Shown: one piece after another, positions 27,557 to 38,257 of the stretch
Layout of the letters: every line of letters begins with the position of its first letter
How positions within the stretch are numbered: position 1 is the first letter of the stretch
Origin: Dolichospermum sp. DET69
GTDB lineage: Bacteria; Cyanobacteriota; Cyanobacteriia; Cyanobacteriales; Nostocaceae
Assembly: GCA_017355425.1 (NCBI GenBank)
Contig: CP070233.1
Span: 412,501-476,500, forward strand
DNA: 64,000 bases
Direction of reading: 5' to 3'
Translations under genes and position numbers: made by a program
The notes under the pieces: generated by a model
The model's input: only the letters and a program-made list of their open reading frames with translations
The model's database searches: none
Told to the model about the DNA's origin: nothing

Positions 27557-27700
27557 GGGTCAGTTAATGAATTAAAAACTCATCTAATTTTATCTCACCG
27601 AGTAGGATTATGTTCATAAAAAGATGTAGAAATGATTCTTAATTTATTAAAAGAAGAAAGCAGAATGATTATTAGTCTTATTAAAAAACTAGAAAATTAA
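27557..27700 (+). pseudogene. Fragment of a four-helix bundle (23S rRNA IVP-like) protein gene
   Basis: The frame reads GSVNELKTHLILSHRVGLCS, a TAA stop, then KDVEMILNLLKEESRMIISL and IKKLEN to a final TAA. This is the last 45 or so residues of the four-helix bundle family related to 23S rRNA intervening-sequence proteins (pattern GS-NELxTxLxLAxxLG). The N-terminal half is gone and a stop interrupts it. The remainder of the 27474-28214 gap shows no other gene; a TTG-started frame at 27835-28044 has no similarity I recognise. Confidence 0.6.
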
Positions 27701-28205
27701 AATTTTTTCCCTGTTCCCTGTTCCCTTCTCTCAATTTCTCGGTTTAGCATAACAAGTACTGAAGAGCCGAAGTATTTTAAACTGAAATTCATTTTTCAAT
27801 GCTTTAGTCTCTATATCAGGATTGAGGACAAGACTTGGCAGACAAGGCAGACAAGGTGACAAGGGAGGAAAACCGGACAAAGGAATGTACGATTGGCAAT
27901 AAAACAAACTACAAACTGAGTATTTTGTGGATAAAATCCTCCTTGTCTACTATCCTTCCTCGTCATCAGTTGGTCTTGCCTTTACAGAGAATATTAAAAA
28001 CCTACACCTGTCAGATTTGGATCCCCCCAGCTTATGCAGCTTAAATGCTGATTAGCTTAGTCAATTCTGAAAGAATTAAAAGTTAGCGGTCAAAGTCATT
28101 CGCTATGTTATTTTTATCACTTGTAATTATTCACCATTTTTAATTTCTTGACAAGGACAAAGAAATCTGCTAATAATTGTAATTTGTGGAAACTTTACCC
28201 TTTAA

Positions 28206-29543
<1,338 letters not shown>

Positions 29544-29545
29544 TT

Positions 29546-29742
29546 ATTAGTTATTAGTCATTAGTTATTAGTCATTAGTCATTAGTTATTAGTCATTGAT
29601 AAAATAACTGACAACTGACAACTGACGACTGACAACTGACAACTGACAACTGACAACTGACAACTAACAACTGACAACTAACAACTAACAACTGACAACT
29701 AACAATTGACAACTGACAACTAACAACTAACAACTAACAACT
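29546..29742. repeat. Heptameric STRR array between purA and rplY
   Basis: Two heptamer tracts: TTATTAG/TCATTAG units at 29546-29597 and CAACTGA/CAACTAA units at 29608-29742. The array occupies nearly the whole intergenic space and stops 3 nt before the rplY start codon, so the leader of rplY is made of repeats. Confidence 0.9.
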
Positions 29743-29745
29743 TAT

Positions 29746-30045
29746 ATGGCAATTACACTCGAATCTAAAACACGCCCAGAAGGTAGCAAACCCAGAGCTT
29801 TGCGCCGTTCTGGCTTAATTCCCGCCAATTTGTATGGTCACAAAGGGATTGAAACAATTTGTCTAGTTCTTGACGCTAAAGTTGTAGAACGCTTGCTCAA
29901 ACAAGTTACTGCTAATAAAACCGAAATTGAACTCAGCATTCCTGAATTAGAATGGACTGGTACAACCGTACTTCGTGAAATTCAGATTCATCCAGCCAAA
30001 GGCACACCTTATCACCTAAGTTTTTTTGCTGGCACTAAAGGCTAG
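29746..30045 (+). CDS. rplY: 50S ribosomal protein L25 (short form)
   Basis: A 99-residue L25 family protein that binds 5S rRNA. It begins [20 protein letters not shown], then [15 protein letters not shown], as other cyanobacterial L25 proteins do, and lacks the C-terminal CTC extension. The ATG is directly preceded by repeat sequence (ACAACTTAT) with no purine-rich ribosome binding site. A rho-independent terminator follows at 30071. Confidence 0.93.
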   Translation: MAITLESKTRPEGSKPRALRRSGLIPANLYGHKGIETICLVLDAKVVERLLKQVTANKTEIELSIPELEWTGTTVLREIQIHPAKGTPYHLSFFAGTKG

Positions 30046-30070
30046 AATTCAGGTAATAATAACTAAGAGA

Positions 30071-30094
30071 ACCAGGGTTAGCCCTGGTTTTTTT
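30071..30094 (+). terminator. Rho-independent terminator of rplY
   Basis: ACCAGGG, loop TTAG, CCCTGGT, then TTTTTT. A perfect 7-bp GC-rich stem with a T-run, 26 nt after the rplY stop. Confidence 0.9.
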
Positions 30095-30168
30095 GTTGAG
30101 AAATTACCTATAGTAGGGAACAGGGAATAGAAGCAACAATTTTCCCAATTACCAATTACCAATTACCA

Positions 30169-31707
30169 ATGACAGACACAAATCTTCCCACTTTCATTAC
30201 ACAAATGTTACAGCCAGGATTTTATCCTCATTCCGTAACAGAACCAATTCAACTGATTCAAACTCATATTTCTTATGTCCTCTTAACAGGGGATTATGCT
30301 TATAAGCTAAAAAAACCGGCCAACTTTGGTTTCTTAGACTTTTCCACCCTAGAAAAACGACAACATTTTTGTCAGGAAGAGTTGCGCTTAAATCAAAGGG
30401 GTGCAGGTGAATTATATTTGGAAGTTGTCCCTTTAACTTTAGTCGGTGAACAATACCATTTAAGCGGAACAGGAGAGGCTGTAGAATATGCAGTCAAGAT
30501 GCGACAATTTCCCCAATCATCACTTTTTAGTGAACTTTTTGCCAGTGGAAAATTAGAAGAAAGTCACTTGGAAGAATTGGGACGAGTGGTGGCGCAATAC
30601 CATGCTCAAGCCCAGACAAATGATTATATTCGCAGTTTTGGGGAAGTCTCACAAGTCCGATTAGCAATTGATGAGAATTATCAGCAAGCTCAAAACTATA
30701 TTGGTGGACCTCAGACAAAAGAGCAGTTTGAGGAAACAAAACAATATACAGATAACTTCTTTGTTCAATATCCAGAACTATTTAAAAGCAGAATTGACGG
30801 TAACTATATTTGCGAATGTCACGGCGATTTACACCTCAGAAATATTGCTCTTTGGCATAACAAAATCATGCTATTTGATTGCATAGAATTTAATGAGCCT
30901 TTTCGCTTCGTTGATGTTATGTATGATGTGGCTTTTACAGTTATGGATATTGAAGCCAGAGGACGTAAAGATTTAGGAAATGCTTTTTTAAATGCCTATG
31001 TAGAGCAAACTGGAGATTGGGAAGGTTTACAGGTATTACCTTTATATCTAAGCCGTCAAGCTTATGTAAGAGCCAAGGTAAATTCCTTTTTGTTAGATGA
31101 TCCTAATATCCCCGCTACGGTAAAGGAAGAGTCAGCAAAAACAGCTTCTGCATATTATCGTCAAGCTTGGGAATATACTAAACCTCAACAGGGAAAACTG
31201 ATTTTGATGTCGGGGTTATCTGGTGCTGGTAAAAGTACCACAGCGAAACATTTAGCACGGAAACTAAATGCAGTTCATCTCCGTTCTGATGCTGTGCGTA
31301 AGCATTTAGCAGGAATTCCTCTATTAGAAAGAGGTGGAGATGAAATATATACACCAGAAATGACTGAAAAAACCTATAGCCGATTGTTGGCATTAGGAAT
31401 TATACTGGCTAATCAAGGTTGGTCAGTGATTTTAGATGCCAAATATGACCGTCAGGATTTACGAGCAGAAGCTATTTCTCAAGCTACAAAGCATCAATTA
31501 CCTGTGCATATTATCAATTGCACTGCACCGTTAGAAGTCTTAAAAGAACGACTGCTTAACCGGACTGGTGATATTGCTGATGCAACTGCTGATTTATTAA
31601 CATCCCAAATCAATCAATCTGAACCATTTACAGATCAAGAACAACCTTATATAACAGTTGTGGATACAACTCAACCACTAGAAGCACAATTATCAGGATT
31701 GATTTAA
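30169..31707 (+). CDS. Two-domain protein: aminoglycoside-phosphotransferase-like kinase plus P-loop kinase
   Basis: A 512-residue protein of the COG2187/COG0645 pair type. The N-terminal 330 residues resemble an aminoglycoside phosphotransferase/choline kinase fold: TGDYAYKLKKPANFGFLDFS (nucleotide Lys), then the catalytic loop ICECHGDLHLRNIAL and FDCIEFNEPFRFVDVMYDVA. The C-terminal 170 residues form a P-loop domain with GLSGAGKSTTAKHLARKL (near residue 350) and LRSDAVRKHL, close to gluconate kinase/zeta-type kinases. Substrate is unknown; widespread in cyanobacteria and proteobacteria. Single gene after the rplY terminator. Confidence 0.8.
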   Translation: MTDTNLPTFITQMLQPGFYPHSVTEPIQLIQTHISYVLLTGDYAYKLKKPANFGFLDFSTLEKRQHFCQEELRLNQRGAGELYLEVVPLTLVGEQYHLSGTGEAVEYAVKMRQFPQSSLFSELFASGKLEESHLEELGRVVAQYHAQAQTNDYIRSFGEVSQVRLAIDENYQQAQNYIGGPQTKEQFEETKQYTDNFFVQYPELFKSRIDGNYICECHGDLHLRNIALWHNKIMLFDCIEFNEPFRFVDVMYDVAFTVMDIEARGRKDLGNAFLNAYVEQTGDWEGLQVLPLYLSRQAYVRAKVNSFLLDDPNIPATVKEESAKTASAYYRQAWEYTKPQQGKLILMSGLSGAGKSTTAKHLARKLNAVHLRSDAVRKHLAGIPLLERGGDEIYTPEMTEKTYSRLLALGIILANQGWSVILDAKYDRQDLRAEAISQATKHQLPVHIINCTAPLEVLKERLLNRTGDIADATADLLTSQINQSEPFTDQEQPYITVVDTTQPLEAQLSGLI

Positions 31708-32028
31708 TTTTTGCCTATAGGAATCATCAATGATGATTTAAGTATGTAGGGTAGGCATTGCCCACCCTACGTAACATTTCCACTATCAAATATTACTTCT
31801 ATAGTAACAATACCTTAGCCAAATCAAAAAATTCGTTGATTCGTAGGTTAGGTTGGGTCACGTGAACGTTCGCGGAGCAATGGGACCAAACCCAACAAAT
31901 ACGTCGGGTTTCTCTTCGCTCAACCCGACCTACACAAAAATGGCTAAGGTATTGTAGTAAGTTAGGGTTTAGCAATACACTGAATTTTTAGAGGCTGTTT
32001 TAATTCTAAATTCTAAATTCTTACTGTT
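31708..32028. other. Intergenic region with small palindromes
   Basis: No gene. GGGTAGGCATTGCCCACCCTAC (31749-31770) and GGTCGGGTTGAGC-type sequence with its mirror (about 31850-31933) are small palindromic repeats common in this window. Near 31989 TTAGAGGCTGTTTTAATTC resembles a MITE end. Confidence 0.4.
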
Positions 32029-32538
32029 ATGGCACCAAAAAACAATCTGCTAGGCAATATTTTCTCTTCTTCACCTAATTTCTTTTCTCAATTATTATTT
32101 GGGTTATTTATATTCATTATCTCCAGAACTGCTCAAGCTTCAGTTCCTTTAAGTCTATTTATAGCCATTATGGGGGGTGTCAGTTTGGGGTGGTTCACAG
32201 CCGCAAATGATAATAACCCTGAACCTAGCACAGTAGCCTCTAACGAGGGCATTGATGCTGGATTAAAATATTGGTTATTTTTTATGATGGGGTGTCTTTT
32301 TTTAGGTTATTCAGCACCTATGAGCATTGTGTTTGGCGCTATTGCTGGAGTTGGTGGTGGCTGGATTATTGGTTGGTGGCGTAGTGAGGAAGCATTACAA
32401 ACACAATTATCTGAGGATATTGTAGTAGAAGATATAGAACAACCTAGTGAAAGAAGTGCTAAAAGACGTAAAAGAAAACCTACCAAACGTTTCCGTCGCA
32501 TATCTACAACTTTCAATTTTCGATTTTGGGAAAAGTAA
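32029..32538 (+). CDS. Hypothetical membrane protein
   Basis: A 169-residue protein not matched to a family I recognise. Four hydrophobic segments fill residues 15-125 (QLLFGLFIFIISRTAQASVP, FIAIMGGVSLGWF, YWLFFMMGCLFLGYSAPM, GAIAGVGGGWIIGWW). A basic C-terminal tail follows (SERSAKRRKRKPTKRFRRIS) and is likely cytoplasmic. The next gene, a YdcF-like protein, begins 24 nt later, so they may be co-transcribed. Confidence 0.65.
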   Translation: MAPKNNLLGNIFSSSPNFFSQLLFGLFIFIISRTAQASVPLSLFIAIMGGVSLGWFTAANDNNPEPSTVASNEGIDAGLKYWLFFMMGCLFLGYSAPMSIVFGAIAGVGGGWIIGWWRSEEALQTQLSEDIVVEDIEQPSERSAKRRKRKPTKRFRRISTTFNFRFWEK

Positions 32539-32562
32539 TTAACAGTTGATAATTGACTAATT

Positions 32563-33354
32563 ATGTTTCTATACCTATCAAAATTACTCCCATTATTTTT
32601 CTACCCTTTGGGTTTGATAAGTGTTTGTTTAATTGTGGCTTTAGTGACTTTGCGAAAACGTCCCCGCATGGCCACAATTGCCATTTCTCTATCTTTAGCT
32701 GTCTTACTGCTTTCTAGTAATGCTTGGGTGGCAAAATACATGATCCGTAGCCTAGAATGGCAAAATATCCCTGGGACTCAAATTCCTAATGCAGAAGCTA
32801 TTGTTGTCTTAGGTGGTGCAACTAAATCAGCAACTTGGCCACGTCCGACGGTAGATTTAAGTGAAGCAGGCGATCGCGTTATTTATGCTGCTCAACTCTA
32901 TTTTCAGAAAAAAGCCCCTATAATTATCCTTAGTGGTGGTCGCATAGATTGGCGCGGAAGTGGTTCTCCAGAATCAGCAGATATGGCCACTATTCTCACA
33001 TCTATTGGTGTGCCAGCAGCAGCAATTATTCAAGAACCTGATTCTCTCAATACCTATCAAAACGCTGTCAATGTCCATAAAATACTTGAAGCTCGTGGTA
33101 TTAAAAAAGTATTATTAATCACTTCAGCAATACATACGCCGCGATCTTTGAAGATTTTCAAACGTCAAGGGATTGATGTCATCCCCACACCGACAGATTT
33201 CCTGGTTAGTCAGGGTGAACTTGAAGAACTTACCAATACTCCTAAAGCTGCCATTCTTAATTTACTACCTGATACTAACAATTTAAACCAATTCACAAGT
33301 GCATTAAAAGAATATTTTGGTACTTTTATTTATAGCCTCCGGGGTTGGTTATAA
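32563..33354 (+). CDS. YdcF/ElyC (DUF218) family membrane protein
   Basis: A 263-residue protein with two N-terminal hydrophobic segments (LLPLFFYPLGLISVCLIVAL and MATIAISLSLAVLLLSS) and a DUF218 domain. Domain landmarks: AEAIVVLGGATKS, YAAQLYFQKKAPIIILSGG, ESADMATIL, VLLITSAIHTPRSLKIFKRQ. DUF218 proteins (YdcF, SanA, ElyC) act at the envelope, with ElyC linked to peptidoglycan and lipid-carrier homeostasis in E. coli. The role in cyanobacteria is unknown. Confidence 0.85.
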   Translation: MFLYLSKLLPLFFYPLGLISVCLIVALVTLRKRPRMATIAISLSLAVLLLSSNAWVAKYMIRSLEWQNIPGTQIPNAEAIVVLGGATKSATWPRPTVDLSEAGDRVIYAAQLYFQKKAPIIILSGGRIDWRGSGSPESADMATILTSIGVPAAAIIQEPDSLNTYQNAVNVHKILEARGIKKVLLITSAIHTPRSLKIFKRQGIDVIPTPTDFLVSQGELEELTNTPKAAILNLLPDTNNLNQFTSALKEYFGTFIYSLRGWL

Positions 33355-34023
33355 AGGTGGGAATATTAAGTTGGATTATTAAAGAGAATAGACAACTAGC
33401 GATCGCAAATCTAATTTTGGCAACAATTCACTTTTACCTACAATACCTTAGCCATTTTTGTATAGGTCGGGTTGAGCGAAGAGAAACCCATAAAATACAA
33501 ATTTATTTATCTTTATCTGCGTTTATCTGCGTTTATTTGCGTTTATCTACGTTTAATTCTGGAGAATTACCTGGAATAGGGAAAATAAGTTAAAATGAGT
33601 TATGGACCAAAAAATAAAACAAAACGATAGCTAAACCCTACAAATTCAGGTACACAAAGAGGGAATTAAATTTCTAGCCTGGTCTGAGTTTTATAAAGTA
33701 GTATCAAAAAAAATTCAGGTTAAGCTAGAGAAGAGAATCGTGCGATTCAGGTTCATACCCTACCAGGTAAAAAGCCCAAATGGTTCTTATCAAACAGAAT
33801 TCAGGAGTCACAGAGTCAGAATTCAGTTGGGTATTCTGTGCGAGTGGCGGATGAATAACCGGCGTTTTTGCACCCCCACCAAATCGCAGATTTGGTGGTC
33901 TTTAATCAGTTGCAGGTCTGAATCTTCGACTGATTGATTCTGACTCGGTGGCTACTGACTCGGTGACTCGGTGACTCCTTCTGCAACTAAGATTATTGTA
34001 AAATTTGGTATTATCATTACTCC
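33355..34023. other. Intergenic region before hisD with degenerate repeats
   Basis: No supported gene. Frames at 33345-33593 and 33740-33937 have no similarity and overlap repeats: TTTATCTGCG heptamer-like tracts at 33505-33555 and GACTCGGTGACTCGGTGACTCC at 33947-33978 (STRR type). The hisD promoter is presumably in the last 50 bp. Confidence 0.5.
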
Positions 34024-35319
34024 ATGCTGCGAATTATTACTCAGCAGGCAGACGTTAGATCAGAAATTCAACGGATCTGCGATCGCACCCAAGATGATCA
34101 GGTAATTCACAAAGAAGCAACAGTGCGCGAAGTGTTGCAAGCGGTGAAGCGTCAAGGTGATAAAGCTGTATTACATTATACAGAAGAATTTGATCACCAA
34201 AGTCTCAAAGCAGACGAACTCAAGGTAACAGGATCAGAACTGGATGCAGCCTACCAACAGGTTTCTAAGGATTTGCTTCAGTCTATTCGTCTCGCTTGCC
34301 AAAAAATAGAAGCTTTTCACCGTCAACGAGTTCCCAAAAGCTGGGTACATTTTGACAATGATGAAGTAGTATTAGGCAAACGCTATACTCCCGTAGACCG
34401 CGCGGGTTTATATATACCAGGTGGTCGGGCTTGTTATCCCAGTACAGTATTAATGAACGCCATTCCCGCCAAAGTGGCAGGTGTCCCCCGTGTAGTCATG
34501 GTGACACCCGTCAGAAGTGGGAAAATGGTCAATCCGGCGGTTTTGGTAGCCGCCCAAGAAGCCGGAGTTCAGGAAATTTACCGCATTGGTGGCGCTCAAG
34601 CGATCGCTGCTTTAGCCTATGGTACAGAAACAATTCCCAAAGTCAATATCATTACTGGACCTGGTAATATTTATGTCACCTTGGCCAAAAAATTAGTTTA
34701 CGGAACTGTGGGGATTGATTCTTTAGCTGGTCCTAGCGAAGTACTGGTAATTGCTGATGAAACAGCCAATCCTGTGTATGTAGCGGCTGATTTATTAGCT
34801 CAAGCAGAACATGACCCCATGGCCGCAGCGATTTTGCTGACAACAGATGCTAATTTAGCCAAACAAGTGCAAATAGAAGTAGAAAGACAATTGGTAGATC
34901 ATCCCCGGCGGATAGATACAGAAAAAGCGATCGCCCATTATGGTTTAATCGTGGTGGTGGACTCCCTCGAAGCCGCAGCCGAACTTTCTAACGAGTTTGC
35001 ACCCGAACACCTAGAATTGGAAGTTGCCGATCCTTGGGCTTTAATTAATCATATTCGCCATGCTGGGGCAATCTTCCTAGGAAGTTCCACACCAGAAGCC
35101 GTAGGAGACTATTTAGCAGGGCCTAACCATACCTTACCTACTTCCGGTGCAGCCCGTTATGCTTCAGCTTTAGGGGTAGAAACATTTTTAAAACACTCAA
35201 GTATTATTCAATACTCACAAACTGCTTTGGAAAAAGTGGCATCTGCCATTGATATCTTAGCAACTACAGAGGGTTTACCTTCTCATGCTGATTCCGTTAA
35301 ACTCAGAGTAAAGGATTGA
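34024..35319 (+). CDS. hisD: Histidinol dehydrogenase
   Basis: A 431-residue HisD that oxidises L-histidinol to histidine in two NAD-dependent steps. It contains YTPVDRAGLYIPGGRACYPS, IYRIGGAQAIAALAYGT, ITGPGNIYVTLAKK and the zinc-site region NEFAPEHLELE (the Glu-His pair) followed by FLGSSTPEAVGDYLAGPNHT. The metal-binding Gln of GGAQA, Asp, His and Glu residues of the family appear intact. It is a single gene; other his genes are not in the window. Confidence 0.97.
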   Translation: MLRIITQQADVRSEIQRICDRTQDDQVIHKEATVREVLQAVKRQGDKAVLHYTEEFDHQSLKADELKVTGSELDAAYQQVSKDLLQSIRLACQKIEAFHRQRVPKSWVHFDNDEVVLGKRYTPVDRAGLYIPGGRACYPSTVLMNAIPAKVAGVPRVVMVTPVRSGKMVNPAVLVAAQEAGVQEIYRIGGAQAIAALAYGTETIPKVNIITGPGNIYVTLAKKLVYGTVGIDSLAGPSEVLVIADETANPVYVAADLLAQAEHDPMAAAILLTTDANLAKQVQIEVERQLVDHPRRIDTEKAIAHYGLIVVVDSLEAAAELSNEFAPEHLELEVADPWALINHIRHAGAIFLGSSTPEAVGDYLAGPNHTLPTSGAARYASALGVETFLKHSSIIQYSQTALEKVASAIDILATTEGLPSHADSVKLRVKD

Positions 35320-35330
35320 CAATCTTAGAT

Positions 35331-35552
35331 TTACTGGGCTTGATGCTTACCAAGTTGTTTTGTAAATAAGTCTTTAAAAATGACTCCTCCGTGGTCATGT
35401 AGGCTATCGTCAACTCCCCCAGGGTAACGATAGTCTCTTACAGAATATTGTGCTGAGGACGTAAAAGCGCTGCTAAATACTGTTTTTGTAGCATAAGAAA
35501 TAGCATGACTAACGCCATGCTTCGCTATCAGATGAGTTAAAAATGCGAACAA
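35331..35552 (-). CDS. Small hypothetical protein, convergent with hisD
   Basis: A 73-residue frame ending 11 nt from the hisD stop on the opposite strand. It begins MFAFLTHLIAKHGVSHAISY and contains YRYPGGVDDSLHDHGGVIFK. I do not recognise a family, but it fills an otherwise empty interval and its composition looks protein-like (ordered D/H/G-rich motif, helical N-terminus). Its first 10 nt overlap the divergent DUF39 gene's first codons. Confidence is modest. Confidence 0.45.
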   Translation of the reverse strand: MFAFLTHLIAKHGVSHAISYATKTVFSSAFTSSAQYSVRDYRYPGGVDDSLHDHGGVIFKDLFTKQLGKHQAQ

Positions 35553-36712
35553 TTGCGGAGATTAATGAGAAAATCAGCCAGAAACGGGCGGTAGTTTGGA
35601 CTGCTGAAGAGTTAAAAGCGCGAGTTGCGGAAATTGGTGTTAGTAAAGCTGCCAAAGAAGTAGATGTAATTACCACTGGCACATTTGAACCAATGGAATC
35701 AAGTGGTGCAATTATTAACTTAGGACATACTGACCCACCGATTAAAATTCGCCGTTGCTGGTTGGATGGAGTTCCTGCTTATGCTGGTTTTGGGGCGGTA
35801 GATTTATATTTGGGTGCTAGTTGTCCAGTTGACTCCGTAGATGGGGAAGACGTGCGAGAACGGGGTGGTGGTCATGTGATTGAGGAATTAATTGCCGGGA
35901 AATCTATCCAAGTCCGCGCTGTTGGCCAAGTTACCGATTGCTACCCTAGAGCCACATTTGAAACCACTATCACCCGTGACACTATCAATCAGTTTTATTT
36001 ATTTAATCCGCGCAATCTTTATCAAAATTTTATTGTCGGTGTGAATGGAGGCGATCGCCCACTACATACCTATTTAGGACCATTGCAGCCACGCTTAGGG
36101 AATGCGGTTTATTCTAACCCTGGTTCGCTTTCACCCCTACTGAATGACCCTGATTTACAACTTGTGGGGATTGGGACAAAGATTTTTTTAGCTGGGGGTA
36201 TTGGTTATGTAGCTTGGGAAGGGACACAACATTTTCCCTTACAAAAGCGGTTAGAAAATCGCACACCTATTGGACCATCGGCAACTTTAGCTTTAATTGG
36301 TGATGCTAAACAAATGGATGCCCGATGGATCCGAGGCTGTTATTTTAAAAGCTATGGACCATCCTTGATGATGGGTGTAGGTGTGCCATTGCCAGTATTA
36401 AATGCTGGTGTGGTAGCACACTGTGCTGTCCAAGATAAAGACCTAGTAGCGCCAATAGTAGATTTTTCTATTCCTCGTCGTGTCCGTCCTACCTTCGGTT
36501 TAGTGAGTTACGCCCAACTTAAATCTGGACGCATCACTATCGAAGGCAGAACGGTACGAGTAGCATCCTTAGCTAGTTTATTTCTATCCCGAAAAGTAGC
36601 TCAGGAATTGAAACAATGGATTACAGAAGGGATATTCACCCTCACTGAACCAGTAGCCCCAATTCCCATGGAACGTTCTTTTTTACCCCAAGACCGTTGG
36701 ACGGAGTTTTAG
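35543..36712 (+). CDS. DUF39 / homocysteine biosynthesis-type protein
   Basis: A 389-residue protein of the HcyBio (DUF39) family. It begins MRTIAEINEKISQKRAVVWT, and has VDVITTGTFEPMESSGAIIN, then GHTDPPIKIRRCWLDGVPAY, and GASCPVDSVDGEDVRERGGG. Archaeal and deltaproteobacterial members, with a ferredoxin partner, form homocysteine from aspartate semialdehyde and sulfide. The conserved Cys of GASCP and RRCWLDG fits this group. Cyanobacterial members usually lack the ferredoxin domain, as here. Length is normal. Confidence 0.85.
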   Translation: MRTIAEINEKISQKRAVVWTAEELKARVAEIGVSKAAKEVDVITTGTFEPMESSGAIINLGHTDPPIKIRRCWLDGVPAYAGFGAVDLYLGASCPVDSVDGEDVRERGGGHVIEELIAGKSIQVRAVGQVTDCYPRATFETTITRDTINQFYLFNPRNLYQNFIVGVNGGDRPLHTYLGPLQPRLGNAVYSNPGSLSPLLNDPDLQLVGIGTKIFLAGGIGYVAWEGTQHFPLQKRLENRTPIGPSATLALIGDAKQMDARWIRGCYFKSYGPSLMMGVGVPLPVLNAGVVAHCAVQDKDLVAPIVDFSIPRRVRPTFGLVSYAQLKSGRITIEGRTVRVASLASLFLSRKVAQELKQWITEGIFTLTEPVAPIPMERSFLPQDRWTEF

Positions 36713-36715
36713 AAT

Positions 36716-36863
<148 letters not shown>

Positions 36864-36866
<3 letters not shown>

Positions 36867-37865
36867 ATTTCCAGTTGCTTTTGGCTTGATAACTGGCTTA
36901 GGAGTGGGGGTTTTGGGGATGGGTTTGGTGATGACAGTTGAATCACCCCCTGTCTTTTTAATGGGACGTGGGGCTTCTCCATTGCGTCTGGGAAGGAATG
37001 GTTTTCTGTCACCACCACCACCGGCACCACGAGGCGCTCCTTTGAAGGGTGGTTTGCGTTTTTTGGGTAAATCGGCGATCGCTTCGGCATTAACTACTAC
37101 TAATGCGTCATCTTCCCGTTTAACATTGAAGTCCCAGAATTTACCCACAGCTTTTGTGGTTAATATTCCCTTGAGTTTCAACTTAAAATATTTAGCTTTA
37201 TCAGTAGGTTTACGGGGAGCTTGTTTGATTTTCACCACCAAACTCCTTTCGTCAAAAGACTGGTAAACTACCTCACCACGCACAGAAAAGCCACCATCAG
37301 GGACTGCTGAGGAGGGTTTCGGGTGAATAGCTAACGCCACACTACCACTATCAGAAACTACTGTGGAATCTGGGTTGTCTTCATCTAGGTCATATTTTGC
37401 TAGATTTTCAGGTTCCCAAACGCCGACAATTTGCAGGTGCAATGCGTCGTTTTCTTGTCTAGTGCGGGGATAAACTACCCATAGATGTTCTTTTTCTAGG
37501 TCTAAGTGATTTTTGACTAAACTCATAATCCGACCTAAGAGGACGGCATTAAGTTCAACCCCATCTTTTGTGATTAGTGTTCCTTGGGTGAACTGTTCAT
37601 CACTGGCATGGTAACATCCCCGAATTAACCCAATAGCTCGGTATTGAGTCGGTTCGCTCGGAGGTGGAATTGGTTGTTCTCGATTAGCAAAATGCCCATT
37701 AGATTCAGGCTTGCTAGAGTCAGTAGAGTGAGTGAGAGAATTTTCCAGTTTAGAGGATTGGTCTGCTAATGTATTAGCATTAACAGCGGGTTCAATCTCT
37801 TTTATGCCTTGGTTAGAGGCTGTGAAATTTGCAGATTCAGAAGACGGCATCAGGTCGGAATTCAT
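36864..37865 (-). CDS. Hypothetical protein, proline-rich basic C-terminus
   Basis: A 333-residue protein from the ATG complement at 37863-37865 (MNSDLMPSSESANFTASNQG). A frame extends upstream to 37931, but those residues look non-coding. A low-complexity acidic/Ser N-terminus is followed by a folded central part (YRAIGLIRGCYHASDEQFTQ, NAVLLGRIMSLVKNHLDLEK, HLWVVYPRTRQENDALHLQI). A basic Pro/Gly-rich tail (KRKPPFKGAPRGAGGG) ends the protein. It is a recurring cyanobacterial hypothetical. The tail suggests nucleic-acid binding, an inference only. Confidence 0.65.
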
Positions 37866-38257
37866 AAAAACTCCTTGCGGCACAAGACATACCCCATGGT
37901 GGGATTTAATAAAGACAAAGGAAAAGAGCAACTAGGTAGCTGAATAAAAGGATATTTCCTTTTAATCTGGCCACTCGTTTGATGCTCTGTACAAAAATGA
38001 AGACGCTAAATCTGACATTTACACACTAAATGCGTAATTTAGCGTCTTTAATCCAGTTATGGCATTTGCCACGCTTCGCTATCGGAAGCATAGCATAGCG
38101 ATAATTCTGACGGATCTTCCTAAAGTCATCACTTACTTTAGCAGGATAGATATTTATTTGTTATAAAATTCACAGACAAATGACCGTATTCCGCAAAGTT
38201 TTGGAAATTTTTAACTTTGCAATTAATTTCATTACCTTTTAGGAGCAAAATAATATT
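37866..38257. other. Intergenic region, divergent promoters
   Basis: No gene. It separates two divergent genes, so both promoters should be here. A dyad, ATTTAGCGTCTTTAAT with GACGCTAAAT (about 38001-38050), and a short CGCTTCGCTATCGGAAGCAT repeat are visible. Confidence 0.4.

Noticed and set aside
27835-28044. 69-residue TTG frame
   Set aside because: Lys/Thr-rich, no family, no ribosome site; in a region of decay.
33740-33937. 65-residue frame before hisD
   Set aside because: Composed of degenerate repeats and ends in a heptamer tract.
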